Positions 1 through 9,521 of a DNA stretch of 64,000 nt are shown here, one piece after another. The DNA lies in contig NZ_KQ434752.1 of assembly GCF_001270745.1 (NCBI RefSeq), positions 289,125 to 353,124 on the forward strand, written 5' to 3'. Source of the stretch: Jiangella muralis. GTDB taxonomy: Bacteria; Actinomycetota; Actinomycetes; Jiangellales; Jiangellaceae. Position 1 is the stretch's first letter. Every line of letters starts with the position of its first letter. A program made the position numbers and the translations under genes. A model generated the notes under the pieces. It ran no database searches and was not told the DNA's origin. It saw only the letters and a program-made list of their open reading frames with translations.

Positions 1-1485
<1,485 letters not shown>

Positions 1486-1520
1486 CGGCGGAGCTCCTCG
1501 GACACGTGTGGACGAGTTCG

Positions 1521-1645
1521 CTCCCCCTCTGTCGCCGTTGACACGACTTCAGAGTGGCCTCGCCCGACCGGTCCTTGCTGCCTGAGAGGTTGGCGGGGAT
1601 GTTGCCCCTTCGGCGCCTCACACCGTGTGGTGCGAGAACTCTCCC
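1521..1645 (-). promoter_or_regulatory. Glycine riboswitch (single aptamer) in the gcvP leader
   Basis: Read on the minus strand, the leader shows the conserved blocks of a glycine riboswitch in order: GGGAGAGTTCTCGCACC, GGCGCCGAAGGGGCAA, CCCGCCAACCTCTCAGGC, AAGGACCGG and GACAGAGGGGG. The last block ends about 35 nt before the gcvP ATG. Only one aptamer is apparent. The known role of the class is to bind glycine and permit expression of glycine cleavage genes. Ends are approximate. Confidence 0.9.
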
Positions 1646-1743
1646 GGCCCGGGTCCACAGCTCGCCGTCAGCATAGCTCGCCGCCGCTCGGGCTGCGACG
1701 CGGACGCGCGAACGGCCGCCCCGGTCGGTGTCTCGTCGCGATG

Positions 1744-2265
1744 TCAGTTGCGCTCCCACCGGGCTTTTGCCTGGTCCTTCCGATACCGGCGGCGGAAGCT
1801 GAAGAGCGGCAGCTCTTCGAGCGGCACCGGCACCCGCCGCAACGGGTGGCTGTCCCACCACTGGCTGTCGCATTCCACCACCCATACCGGCAGATGCGAC
1901 GGATAGTGCCGGCCTGCGGCGTCACGTCGCTGGATCAGCGGCGTGGTCAGCACCACCTCGCCGTCGTGGGTGACGAGCGCGGGCCGCATTCCGCATGCCT
2001 TCAGGCAGGTGACCACCAGGTCCCACCCGGGCACGGTTCGCCCCGCCTCGGCCCGGATGATCGAGGACGCCCCGACGCCAGCCCGCTCGGCGAGTTCTCG
2101 CTGGCTCAGCCCGGCGTGCGCCCGAGCCGTCCGGAGCACGGTGCCTGCTCGCACGAGGCTGATGCGATCAACGGGGTGGGCGCCCTCGTGGCCCCAGGCG
2201 GGTAGCCCGGCCCGGCGGGTGTGGTGGGGGTGGTCGGGTTTGGCGGCGAACGCTGGATCGATCAT
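1744..2265 (-). CDS. XRE-family helix-turn-helix protein with short C-terminal domain
   Basis: A 173-residue protein with a Cro/C1-type HTH near residues 40-95 (VLRTARAHAGLSQRELAER, then VGASSIIRAEAGRTVPGWDL) followed by about 80 residues rich in Trp, Pro and Arg that I do not recognise. The start at 2265 is chosen because GGATGG lies 6 nt upstream of the ATG; an in-frame start at 2343 would add 26 residues of low-complexity sequence. It follows the gcvP riboswitch on the same strand but is separate from the glycine genes. The target is unknown. HTH call is firm, function is not. Confidence 0.7.
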   Translation of the reverse strand: MIDPAFAAKPDHPHHTRRAGLPAWGHEGAHPVDRISLVRAGTVLRTARAHAGLSQRELAERAGVGASSIIRAEAGRTVPGWDLVVTCLKACGMRPALVTHDGEVVLTTPLIQRRDAAGRHYPSHLPVWVVECDSQWWDSHPLRRVPVPLEELPLFSFRRRYRKDQAKARWERN

Positions 2266-2793
2266 GTGACCATCCGACCACGCCCGATCCTGCTCGCGGC
2301 CGGTCTCGGACCCGATTGTGGACGACGGCGCCGATTCACTCACCCTGTGGACGAACCGCCCACCGGCGGCGCTGACGCCCGATCCAGCGGAGCGGCGAGG
2401 CCCGTTCTCGGCCGCTGGTGCTCTGCCGTCACATCCGACCGCATACCACCATCGCGCGATCGAGCTCTGCCGTCACATCCGACTGCAGAGCACCAGCGCG
2501 CCGATCGGTGTCCTGGTGGGTCGGTGAGCTGCGGCGATACCAGAGCTGGCGCCGCGGAGACTGGGGCCGGTGCGGTGTCGACATCGCCATCGCACGCAGA
2601 ACCCACATCTCTGGCAGCTCCGGCAGCCCCGCCGATTGCGAGGTGAACAGCCCGGTGTCGGCGGCGGTGCGGTGTCTGCGACGTGAACGGCCGAGTGTCG
2701 GCGTCGAGGCGGTTGCTGCCCGGAGACGCAGAACGCCCGTATCGCCCGACCACGAGAGCCGGCGACGCGGGCGTCCGCGAGAGCTGTGCGGCC
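2266..2793. other. Intergenic stretch with no convincing gene; contains small repeats
   Basis: No frame here has a recognisable domain or a good ribosome site. Apart from the paired repeats at 2414-2497 I see only GC-rich sequence with several short imperfect reiterations of GGTGTCGGCG-like words (2650-2710). Confidence 0.5.
2414..2497. repeat. Interleaved direct and inverted repeat
   Basis: The 20-mer GCTCTGCCGTCACATCCGAC occurs exactly at 2420-2439 and again at 2464-2483. A perfect 13-bp inverted repeat, GCTGGTGCTCTGC at 2414-2426 and GCAGAGCACCAGC at 2485-2497, encloses both. The arrangement could fold into a long stem or be the remains of a duplicated intergenic element. No function is evident. 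Confidence 0.7.
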
Positions 2794-3405
2794 CTACTCT
2801 CCAGCGGCGCGTGCGCGGCGGCGGGCGGCGAGCTGGTCGCCGGGGTGCTCAGCCGGCGGCTCGCCGGGCTTCTCGGCCGGCAGCTGGACGAGGGTGGCCT
2901 CGATCTCGCGCCACACCCGGCCGACGGCGATGCCGAAGACGCCCTGGCCGCCCTGCACGAGGTCGACCACCTCGTCGGCGGACGTGCACTCGTAGACGCT
3001 GGCGCCGTCGCTCATCAGCGTGATGCCGGCGAGGTCCTCGACGCCGCGGTCGCGCAGGTGCGTCACCGCGGTGCGGATCTGCTGCAGCGAGACACCGGTG
3101 TCGAGCAGCCGCTTCACGATCTTGAGCACCAGGATGTCGCGGAACGAGTACAGCCGCTGGCTGCCGGACCCGGCGGCGCTGCGGATGCTCGGCTCGACCA
3201 GCCCGGTGCGAGCCCAGTAGTCGAGCTGGCGGTACGTGATGCCGGCGGCGCTGCAGGCGGTGGGCCCGCGGTAGCCGACGTCCTCGGGGACGGGCCCGAC
3301 CATGCCCTCGAACAGCAGGCCCTGGCGGGTGGCGGCGCGGCCGGCCGCGGCGGTCCGGCCGGCGTCACCCGCCGTGCCGGTACCGGATGTGCTGTCTGCG
3401 CTCAC
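2794..3405 (-). CDS. MerR-family regulator (Rv1830-like)
   Basis: A DNA-binding protein of about 203 residues with a MerR-type winged HTH (PTACSAAGITYRQLDYWAR, then SAAGSGSQRLYSFRDILVLK) and a C-terminal effector or dimer region (LMSDGASVYECTSADEVVDL). It matches the family of M. tuberculosis Rv1830, which sits in the same order beside the DUF151 nuclease, FtsR and GarA genes. The GTG at 3405 is preferred because AAGGGG lies 5 nt upstream; the ATG at 3441 lies inside the likely untranslated leader. A promoter is visible at 3457-3485. Effector unknown. Confidence 0.85.
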   Translation of the reverse strand: MSADSTSGTGTAGDAGRTAAAGRAATRQGLLFEGMVGPVPEDVGYRGPTACSAAGITYRQLDYWARTGLVEPSIRSAAGSGSQRLYSFRDILVLKIVKRLLDTGVSLQQIRTAVTHLRDRGVEDLAGITLMSDGASVYECTSADEVVDLVQGGQGVFGIAVGRVWREIEATLVQLPAEKPGEPPAEHPGDQLAARRRARAAGE

Positions 3406-3456
3406 GCCGACCCCTTCATGGTCCCAAGCCGATTGCGACATCGTGTTACACCAGTG

Positions 3457-3485
3457 ACGTTAGGCCCGGGCCTCACGGCGGTCAA
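3457..3485 (-). promoter_or_regulatory. Sigma70-type promoter for the MerR gene
   Basis: On the minus strand TTGACC (3480-3485) and TAACGT (3457-3462) are separated by exactly 17 bp. The predicted transcription start is about 45 nt before the chosen GTG. A GTGTTAC/GTAACAC word pair flanks the region (near 3443 and 3550) and might be an operator, but the halves are far apart. Confidence 0.6.
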
Positions 3486-3582
3486 TGCAACACGCGGCAA
3501 GTCTCAAGCTCGACTTCAGCTCTAGACAGAAATCACACCAGTCACACGAGTAACACGCGCCTCGGGCAGCCGGGCGGCCCCT

Positions 3583-4059
3583 TCAGCCGCTGAAGTCTTC
3601 CGGGGTGACCTCGTCGAGGAACTGGCGGAACCGGGCGACCTCGTCCTCCTGCTCCTCGGAGTCGGGGTCGGCCATGAGGACGCCGGCTTCGTCGAGCAGC
3701 GGCTCGGAGGCATAGATGGGCGACCCGGTGCGCAGCGCCAGCGCGATGGAGTCGGACGGGCGCGAACTGATCTCGAGCCCGCCGGACAGCACCAGCTCCG
3801 CGTAGTAGGTGTTGTCGCGCACCTCGGTGATGCGGACCTGCTCGAGCGTGATGCCGGCGGCGTCGAGCACGTCCTTGAACAGATCGTGGGTCATCGGCCG
3901 CGGCGGCACGACGCCCTGCTGGGCGAACGCGATGGCCGTGGCCTCCACGGCGCCGATCCAGATGGGCAGGAAACGGTCACCACCCACCTCACGCAGAAGG
4001 ACGATGGGCTGGTTGGAGGGCATCTCCACTCGGACGCCCACGACGTCTAGCTCGCGCAC
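3583..4059 (-). CDS. Bifunctional nuclease family protein (DUF151, Rv1829-like)
   Basis: A 158-residue protein of the BFN/DUF151 family, small cytoplasmic proteins with reported DNase and RNase activity in other organisms. Typical features are MPSNQPIVLLREVGG near the N-terminus, LPIWIGAVEATAIAFAQQG, then TYYAELVLSGG and SRPSDSIALALRTGSPIYA. The C-terminus is acidic (DPDSEEQEDEVARFR). GTG at 4059 is chosen since the family normally begins just before this point; the longer frame to 4128 is Arg/Pro-rich and unlike the family. It lies between the two MerR genes, as in Mycobacterium. Substrate in this organism is unknown. Confidence 0.85.
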   Translation of the reverse strand: MRELDVVGVRVEMPSNQPIVLLREVGGDRFLPIWIGAVEATAIAFAQQGVVPPRPMTHDLFKDVLDAAGITLEQVRITEVRDNTYYAELVLSGGLEISSRPSDSIALALRTGSPIYASEPLLDEAGVLMADPDSEEQEDEVARFRQFLDEVTPEDFSG

Positions 4060-4166
4060 GACTTCAACACTACCCCTGCGACGGGCCGGGCCCAGCCGCG
4101 GAACCAGCCCGCGGACGGCACCGCGCACGCCCTGCGGACGGCACTGCGCACGCCCGGCGGACGGCG

Positions 4167-4907
4167 TCAGCGCGACAGCCGCCGCGTCCCCGCGTCGACG
4201 AGCGCCGCGTGCAGCCGGACGGTGAGCCGGGCGACGTCGGCGGCGGTCTCTTCGGCGCGGCCGCGGGAGTCGGCGCTGCGCTGGCGGAACATCGGCGCCA
4301 CCACCTGCTCGACCAGCCCGACCTGCCGTTCGGCGGCGGTCCGGACCGAGCGCAGGTGCCGCGGCTGCAGCCCATACTGGGCCAGCTCGGCGGCCGTGCG
4401 GGCGACCAGCAGGGCGTCGGCGTCGTACGCACCCCCGCGACGCGCCGTCACCATCCCGTAGGACTCCAGCTCGGTCAGCAGCTCGTCGGAGATGGCGGCC
4501 GCCTCCAGCAGCGACGCGCGCGGCAGCAGCACCTCGTCGCTGGCTGCCGCGGCCGCGGTGTACGGCGTCACGGTGCTGCCCTCGGTGACCAGCTCCATGC
4601 CCCGATCAAGTTGGCCGAGCTGCTCTTTTATCACCCGCAGCGGCAGGTAGTGGTCGCGCTGCACGGTGAGGACGTAGCGCAGCCGGGCGACGTCGTCGTG
4701 GCTGAAGCGGCGGTAGCCCGACGGCGAGCGCTGCGGCTCGACCAGGCCCTCGGTCTCGAGGAACCGGATCTTGGAGATGCTGACGTCGGCGAAGTCGGGC
4801 CGCAGCTGGGCCAGCACCTCGCCGATGCTCATCGTCTGGCCGGCCGGCGCGGCGTCGCGCCGCGCCGGCCCGGAGGCACGCGCCGAGTTCGCCTCGGCGG
4901 GACTCAC
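4167..4907 (-). CDS. ftsR: MerR-family regulator FtsR-like (Rv1828)
   Basis: A 246-residue MerR-type regulator. The winged HTH is at about residues 25-100 (MSIGEVLAQLRPDFADVSIS, KIRFLETEGLVEPQRSPSGY, RRFSHDDVARLRYVLTVQRD), followed by the DHYLPLRVIKEQL segment typical of the Rv1828/FtsR group. In corynebacteria this group activates ftsZ expression; that role here is inferred. The GTG start overlaps the garA stop (GTGA), with GGAGG upstream, so it is translationally coupled to garA. Its residues 160-246 form a helical effector or dimer domain with no clear ligand motif. Confidence 0.88.
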   Translation of the reverse strand: MSPAEANSARASGPARRDAAPAGQTMSIGEVLAQLRPDFADVSISKIRFLETEGLVEPQRSPSGYRRFSHDDVARLRYVLTVQRDHYLPLRVIKEQLGQLDRGMELVTEGSTVTPYTAAAAASDEVLLPRASLLEAAAISDELLTELESYGMVTARRGGAYDADALLVARTAAELAQYGLQPRHLRSVRTAAERQVGLVEQVVAPMFRQRSADSRGRAEETAADVARLTVRLHAALVDAGTRRLSR

Positions 4908-5440
4908 CTGGGCCCGCCTCCGAACCCGTGCTGGCTGGAGTAATAGACCAGGCGGTACTTGCCGATCTGGACCTCGTCGCCGTTGCTCAGCGCGACCTCG
5001 TCGATGCGGTCGCGGTTGACGTAGGTGCCGTTGAGGCTGCCGACGTCGGAGACGACGAAGCCGCCGGGCATGCGCCGGAACTCCGCGTGCCGCCGCGAGA
5101 CGGTGACGTCGTCGAGGAAGATGTCGGAGTCGGGGTGCCGGCCGGCGCTGACGACGTCGGTGTCGAGCAGGAACCGGCTGCCCGCGTTGGGGCCGCGCAG
5201 CACCACCAGCAGCGCGCTGCCCTCGGGCAGGGCGTCGACGGCGGCCTGGTCGGCCGCCGCGAGGTCGCTGGAGTCGTCCCGCTCGACCTGCGCGGTCTCC
5301 TCGCGCACCATGGCCATGGTGCTCGTGGCGTCACCCCCCGTCTCGGCCGGCTGCATGGGCCGGACCAGCGGGGTTCCGCAATTGGAGCAGAACTTCGCGT
5401 CGGTCGGGTTTTGGTGCCCGCACTGGGTGCAGAACGGCAT
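4904..5440 (-). CDS. garA: FHA-domain protein GarA-like with N-terminal zinc ribbon
   Basis: A 178-residue phosphothreonine-binding regulator. Residues 1-28 form a zinc ribbon with two CxxC pairs (CTQCGHQNPTDAKFCSNC). The FHA domain spans about 75-165 with GRHPDSDIF, VSRRHAEF and SLNGTYVN. In mycobacteria GarA binds and tunes 2-oxoglutarate and glutamate enzymes and is switched by PknB/PknG phosphorylation of an ETTSVF-type motif; here the equivalent linker reads VREETAQVERDD, so that exact motif is not present. GGGAGG lies 7-8 nt before the ATG. It heads a unit with ftsR, and a strong-looking promoter is at 5543-5571. Confidence 0.9.
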   Translation of the reverse strand: MPFCTQCGHQNPTDAKFCSNCGTPLVRPMQPAETGGDATSTMAMVREETAQVERDDSSDLAAADQAAVDALPEGSALLVVLRGPNAGSRFLLDTDVVSAGRHPDSDIFLDDVTVSRRHAEFRRMPGGFVVSDVGSLNGTYVNRDRIDEVALSNGDEVQIGKYRLVYYSSQHGFGGGPR

Positions 5441-5542
5441 CAGCTGGCCTCCCGCCGTGGGTCTCCCCCCGGCTTCGACTCGTCGGCGCTACGAGTGTCT
5501 CACTCACTCTCGACCAGCGCCTGAGGGTTTACGGATGTTGGC

Positions 5543-5571
5543 AACCTAGAACCGGCCGCCGCCAGGGTCAA
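5543..5571 (-). promoter_or_regulatory. Sigma70-type promoter for garA-ftsR
   Basis: Minus-strand TTGACC (5566-5571) and TAGGTT (5543-5548) are 17 bp apart, about 100 nt ahead of the garA ATG. Spacing and hexamers match the vegetative promoter consensus used in actinomycetes. It starts immediately downstream of gcvH, so garA can be expressed apart from the upstream genes. Confidence 0.65.
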
Positions 5572-5579
5572 CCGGCGGA

Positions 5580-5966
5580 TCAGCCCTCTACCTGGGAACG
5601 GTAGTCGCCGGCCGTCAGTAGCTGATCGACGACCCCTGGATCGGCCGGGACGATCTCGATCATCCACCCGGCGCCGTAGGGGTCGGCGTTCACCTGCTCG
5701 GGCGCGGCGTCGAGCTCCTCGTTGCGGGCCACGACGGTCCCGGTGACCGGCGCGAACAGCTCGCTCACGCTCTTGGTCGACTCGAGCTCGCCGCAGACGC
5801 CGCCCGCGGTGACGGCGTCGCCGACGGCCGGCAGCTGGACGTACACGATGTCGCCGAGCTGCTCCTGGGCGAAGTGCGTGATGCCGACGCGGACGCTGCC
5901 CTCGGCCTCACCGGGGCTGCGAACCCACTCGTGCTCCGCGGTGTACCTCAGGTCGTCGGGATACAA
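5580..5966 (-). CDS. gcvH: Glycine cleavage system H protein (lipoyl carrier)
   Basis: A 128-residue lipoyl-domain protein that shuttles the aminomethyl intermediate between P, T and L proteins. The lipoylation site is in GELESTKSVSELFAPVTG (Lys of ESTKS) around residue 64, and the EHEWV and GITHFAQEQLGDIVYVQLP segments are typical. The TTG at 5966 is preferred: GAGGAGG ends about 9 nt upstream and the protein then begins LYPDDLRYTAEHEWV as in homologues. The in-frame GTG at 5990 would place the ribosome site inside the gene. gcvT is not in the window. Confidence 0.92.
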   Translation of the reverse strand: MYPDDLRYTAEHEWVRSPGEAEGSVRVGITHFAQEQLGDIVYVQLPAVGDAVTAGGVCGELESTKSVSELFAPVTGTVVARNEELDAAPEQVNADPYGAGWMIEIVPADPGVVDQLLTAGDYRSQVEG

Positions 5967-6000
5967 CGGGATCTGCCTCCTCGGGGGCACGTGTTCGGGG

Positions 6001-6993
6001 TCATTCGTCGTCGCCGTCCTCGGGCGCCGGGCGAGCGTACTGAGGCGCCTGCGGCTCGTGCAACACGTCGACGGTGAGGTCGTCGTACTCGTCGACGGTG
6101 GCCTCCGCGCCACCCTTGTCGTCACCTTCGATACTCGCGACGACGCCGTTGGCGAACATCATCGAACCGCTCAGTTCGCCCGGCTCGCCGATGGCGACGA
6201 TCTCATACGGCGGCTCCAGCTCCACGCCACCGACGGTGAGGACATCGGCGCTCGGGTTCTCGAACGAGGTGCTGGCGACCACCCGGACGGCGGCGTCGTT
6301 GCCGCCGCCGCGTATCTGGATGGCCTCGGCGCCGGCCACCCGCAGCTCGTTGATCGCGCGCAGCATGGTGTAGGCGGCGACGTCGTGGTCGGGGTCGCTG
6401 ATCGTCATGATGATGCCGGGGCCGCCGGCCGCGATGGTGCCGGCCAGCACGCCGGTGCTGCGGGCCCGCTCCTCGGCCTGCTCCAGCGCCGCGGCCTCGG
6501 TGTCGGCGCCGCTGACGAGGTCGCGGCGGTCGGACTCCAGCTCGGCGACGTGGTCGTCGAGGCGGTCGGCCTGGCGGCGCAGGCCGTCGAGGATCTGCAC
6601 GAGGTCGTCGCGGCGGGCGTTGGCGAGCGCGTCGTCGTCGTCCGCCCGCACCTGCAGGACGGCGCCGAAGCCGAGCAGCGCGACCAGCACCGCCACCAGC
6701 ACCTGGCCGCCGTCGGGGCGCTGCCGGACGGCGTTCCAGAGCCGCTTGGTGCCCGACGGCGCCGCCGGGGTGAACCTGCCGCCGCCCGGGATGAACGGCT
6801 GCGGCGACGCGGCGGGCCGCTCGGCCGTCTCCTCGACGGGCTCCGGCGTCTCCGCGGGCTCGGCCGGAGAGGCCGGGTCGGCCGGAGGGACCGGCTCGGC
6901 CGGAGAGGCCGGGGCGACCGGCTCAGCCGGCTCGGCCGGGGAGGCCGAGCTGTCGAGGCCGGTGTCGTCAGGGCCGGGGGTCGGGTCAGGCAT
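6001..6993 (-). CDS. DUF881 membrane-anchored protein (Rv1825-like)
   Basis: A 330-residue protein. Residues 1-95 are Pro/Ala/Glu-rich and cytoplasmic in character. A single transmembrane helix lies near residues 97-118 (GGQVLVAVLVALLGFGAVLQV), followed by a coiled-coil (ADDDDALANARRDDLVQI onward to about 175) and the DUF881 domain (GPGIIMTISDPDHD, INELRVAGAEAIQIRG, PPYEIVAIGEP). The C-terminus is acidic. The family is linked to cell division or envelope proteins in actinobacteria, but its molecular role is not established. It overlaps the small basic protein gene by 8 nt, suggesting coupling. Confidence 0.85.
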   Translation of the reverse strand: MPDPTPGPDDTGLDSSASPAEPAEPVAPASPAEPVPPADPASPAEPAETPEPVEETAERPAASPQPFIPGGGRFTPAAPSGTKRLWNAVRQRPDGGQVLVAVLVALLGFGAVLQVRADDDDALANARRDDLVQILDGLRRQADRLDDHVAELESDRRDLVSGADTEAAALEQAEERARSTGVLAGTIAAGGPGIIMTISDPDHDVAAYTMLRAINELRVAGAEAIQIRGGGNDAAVRVVASTSFENPSADVLTVGGVELEPPYEIVAIGEPGELSGSMMFANGVVASIEGDDKGGAEATVDEYDDLTVDVLHEPQAPQYARPAPEDGDDE

Positions 6994-7318
6994 GGAAGAT
7001 GTGCCGTCTGATCGTCGCGACGTTGGTGAAGATGCGGATGCCCAGTACGACGATCACCGCCGTCGACAGCTGCGAGCCGACGCCGAGCTGGTCGCCGAGG
7101 AACACGATGAACGCGGCGATCAGCACGTTGGCGATGAACGAGACGACGAACACCTTGTCGTTGAAGATGCCCTCGATGACCGCCCGGATGCCGCCGAACA
7201 CCGCGTCGAGCGCGGCGACGATGGCGATGGGCAGGTACGGCTGCAACTCCAGCGGCACCGACACGTCGAAGTAGAGGCCGGCCAGGATGCCGACGAGGAG
7301 CCCGGCGAGTGGGATCAT
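6986..7318 (-). CDS. Small basic protein family membrane protein (DUF1290, Rv1824-like)
   Basis: A 110-residue integral membrane protein with three hydrophobic spans (PLAGLLVGILAGLYFDV; LPIAIVAALDAVFGGI; VFVVSFIANVLIAAFIVFLG) and a fourth near VIVVLGIRIFTNVAT. In Gram-positives this family is encoded between the two DUF881 genes, often close to division genes. The ATG overlaps the stop of the upstream DUF881 gene (ATGA). Function unknown; family call strong. Confidence 0.85.
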   Translation of the reverse strand: MIPLAGLLVGILAGLYFDVSVPLELQPYLPIAIVAALDAVFGGIRAVIEGIFNDKVFVVSFIANVLIAAFIVFLGDQLGVGSQLSTAVIVVLGIRIFTNVATIRRHIFHA

Positions 7319-8172
7319 GAGCCCTCCCCGGGGATCGCGAAGGACAGCGGCGTGTTGCCGGCCGGCAGCGTCAGCGACTCCTCGGAGTCGACGTCGTAGT
7401 AGATGCCGCTGCTGGAGGCGATATCACGCAGCCAGCTGCCGCCGCTGCCGTCGCCGAAGTCGCGCGCCAGCGAGCGCGGGTCGCCGATGGCTGAGACCTC
7501 GTACGGCGCGTCCATGGGCCGGTAGTTGATCTGAATGACGTTCTGCGCGGACCGGATGGCCGTCAGCGGGGTGATGCGCTGGCCGTTGATGGCGACGGCC
7601 TCGGCCCCGGCCGACCAGAGCCCGTTCACCACCTGGCGCAGGTCGAGGTCGAGCACCTTGTCGGTGCCGTTCTCGGCGTCCTGTTCCGCGGCGTTGTCGA
7701 CCGTGACCACCACCCCTGGCCCCGTCACGGCGATGGCCCCCGTTGTCGCCTGCAAGCTCTCGACTTCCTCCCGCGTCTGCTGCCCGGCCGCGGAGTTCTG
7801 CAGGAGGTCGCTCTCCAGCCGCCCGATCTCGGACTCCAGGGAGCTGACCTCGCCCTGCAGCCGGCTGACGCGCTCGTCCTCGTTGTGGATCTGCTCGATG
7901 AGCCCCTGCCGCTCCGAAGAGACAACACTAGCGGTGTTGCGCACCTGCAACACCGACATGGTCAGCAACAGGCCGAGCGCGACGAGCCCGATCGCGAGCG
8001 CCGGCGACCGCCAGGTGCGCTTCGACGTCGGCCGCTCGCCCGCGGCCCGGCGGCGCGCCGCGGCGTCCTCGTAGCCGGGGTCGAGCGGCTTGGCGAACAG
8101 GTCGTTGAGCAGCGACATCGACTCGTCCGGCCGCCGCAGCGGACGGACGCGGGGAGCCTGCCCTGTCACCAC
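7315..8172 (-). CDS. DUF881 membrane-anchored protein (Rv1823-like)
   Basis: Second DUF881 protein, about 285 residues: a short basic cytoplasmic tail, one transmembrane helix near residues 58-78 (SPALAIGLVALGLLLTMSVL), a strong coiled coil (EDERVSRLQGEVSSLESEI) and the DUF881 domain (GPGVVVTVDNAAEQ, VVNGLWSAGAEAVAINGQ, PYEVSAIGDP). GTG at 8172 is used; an in-frame ATG at 8118 (MSLLNDLFAKPLDPGY) is a good alternative because homologues begin near it. It is first in the DUF881/small basic/DUF881 set and follows the phosphatidyltransferase gene. Confidence 0.83.
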   Translation of the reverse strand: MVTGQAPRVRPLRRPDESMSLLNDLFAKPLDPGYEDAAARRRAAGERPTSKRTWRSPALAIGLVALGLLLTMSVLQVRNTASVVSSERQGLIEQIHNEDERVSRLQGEVSSLESEIGRLESDLLQNSAAGQQTREEVESLQATTGAIAVTGPGVVVTVDNAAEQDAENGTDKVLDLDLRQVVNGLWSAGAEAVAINGQRITPLTAIRSAQNVIQINYRPMDAPYEVSAIGDPRSLARDFGDGSGGSWLRDIASSSGIYYDVDSEESLTLPAGNTPLSFAIPGEGS

Positions 8173-8229
8173 GGTCCTATGCTCGCACGCACGTCACGAC
8201 GTTCCCGCGCCGACATCCGTGCCGGCCAC

Positions 8230-8832
8230 TCAGGAACTCCGGTCGGGGACCGGGGTGGCGAGCACCTTGCGGGTCTGCTCGGTGTAGAGGACCGCCGCCC
8301 ACCAGTACAGCGCCACGCCCCAGATGACGAACGCCCAGCCGAACACCCGGGCCAGCATGGGGATGGTGCCGTCGCCGTCGCCCCACAGCAGCAGCGGGAA
8401 CGCGTACAGCAGGCAGGCCGTGGCGGACTTGCCGAGGAAGTGGACGGGCAGCCCGGTGATGCCGCGGCGGGCGCGCAGCAGCGCGACGATGCCCGTCATG
8501 TACACGTCGCGGGCGACCAGCAGCACCGCGAACCACAGCGGGATGATGTCGCGCAGCGTCAGCGCGATGATGGTGGTGAGGATGTAGAGCCGGTCGGCGA
8601 GCGGGTCGAGCAGCTGGCCGAGCCGGCTGATCTGGTTCCAGCGCCGGGCCAGGTAGCCGTCGAGGTAGTCGGTGAACCCGGAGACCGCGAGCAGCACGAT
8701 CGCCAGGGTGTCGGCCTCCTTCGCCAGCACCAGCCAGAGGAACACCGGCACGCCCAGCAGCCGCAGGAACGACAGGATGTTCGGAATCGTGAACACCCGG
8801 TCGGTCTGCACCGCCGTCTCCTGCGCCTTCAC
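8230..8832 (-). CDS. pgsA: CDP-alcohol phosphatidyltransferase (phosphatidylglycerophosphate-type, Rv1822-like)
   Basis: A 200-residue membrane enzyme that transfers a phosphatidyl group from CDP-diacylglycerol to an alcohol. The catalytic signature DYLDGYLARRWNQISRLGQ, with LLDPLADR directly after, fits D-x2-D-G-x2-A-R-x8-G-x3-D-x3-D completely. About six membrane spans follow. The TIPNILSFLRL opening is typical of the PgsA group, so glycerol-3-phosphate is the probable acceptor, though cardiolipin or inositol-type acceptors cannot be excluded. The GTG at 8832 has GGAGG 7 nt upstream, better than ATGs at 8856 or 8871. Confidence 0.88.
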   Translation of the reverse strand: MKAQETAVQTDRVFTIPNILSFLRLLGVPVFLWLVLAKEADTLAIVLLAVSGFTDYLDGYLARRWNQISRLGQLLDPLADRLYILTTIIALTLRDIIPLWFAVLLVARDVYMTGIVALLRARRGITGLPVHFLGKSATACLLYAFPLLLWGDGDGTIPMLARVFGWAFVIWGVALYWWAAVLYTEQTRKVLATPVPDRSS

Positions 8833-9056
8833 AGCCCGTCCTCCCCCGTTGCTCATGGCCGGCGGCCCCAAGCGTACGCGTCACAATCCGGTGGGGTCGT
8901 ACGTCTCGGGTGTGGGGGCCGAAGGAGGGTTCGGAAAATGAGATGCTCGACGGCGTCCGGCGGGAGCATGCTTGCCCGTGTGGACGGGGACCGGGGGACG
9001 CATGAGCGTGATCGCTCTCACACCCGCAATGGTTGCAGGTGCGTTAGCATTCTCGG

Positions 9057-9521
9057 GTGCCCGCCTCCGAGCTCGAGCTCGTCACCGCCCTGGAGGCGTT
9101 CCTCCACCGGCTGTCGTGCACCAAGGCCGACTCCGACCTGCGGTCCATGGTCGAGCTGGATCTCTCCATCTCGCAGTTCCGCTGCCTCATCATGCTCGGC
9201 CGGCACGCCGAGGCGCTGCCCATCAACGAGCTGGCCGACCGGCTCGACCTCACCCTGGCCACGGCGGGCCGCAACGTCGACCGCTTGGTCGCCCACGGCC
9301 TGGTCGAACGGCGTGAGGACCCGCAGGACCGCCGCGTCCGGCTGGTCTCGCTGTCCGGCGCCGGCCGCGCGATCATGACCGAGATCGACGAGACCCGGCA
9401 CAACGCCGTGCGGGCCTTCGCCCGGTCCCTGGACCCGGCGGACCGCGACCGGCTCGCGGCCGCGCTCGGTCCGATCGTCGAACCATCCGCACCATCTCGC
9501 ATGGAGGAACAACTCTCATGA
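9057..9521 (+). CDS. MarR-family transcriptional regulator
   Basis: A 154-residue winged-helix repressor-type protein with SISQFRCLIMLG, LPINELADRLDLTLATAGRN, DRLVAHGLVERREDPQDRRV, the canonical MarR recognition helix and wing. It overlaps the MFS gene by ATGA, so it probably regulates its own operon in response to a drug or small molecule exported by the pump. A TAGCAT box (9045-9050) ends 6 nt before the GTG, which fits a leaderless transcript, and GCAATGGTTGC just upstream is a short palindrome that could be the operator. Confidence 0.9.
   Translation: MPASELELVTALEAFLHRLSCTKADSDLRSMVELDLSISQFRCLIMLGRHAEALPINELADRLDLTLATAGRNVDRLVAHGLVERREDPQDRRVRLVSLSGAGRAIMTEIDETRHNAVRAFARSLDPADRDRLAAALGPIVEPSAPSRMEEQLS

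Noticed and set aside
2420-2483. Possible CRISPR-like repeat unit
   Set aside because: Only two copies with one 24-nt gap, no array, no cas genes in the window.
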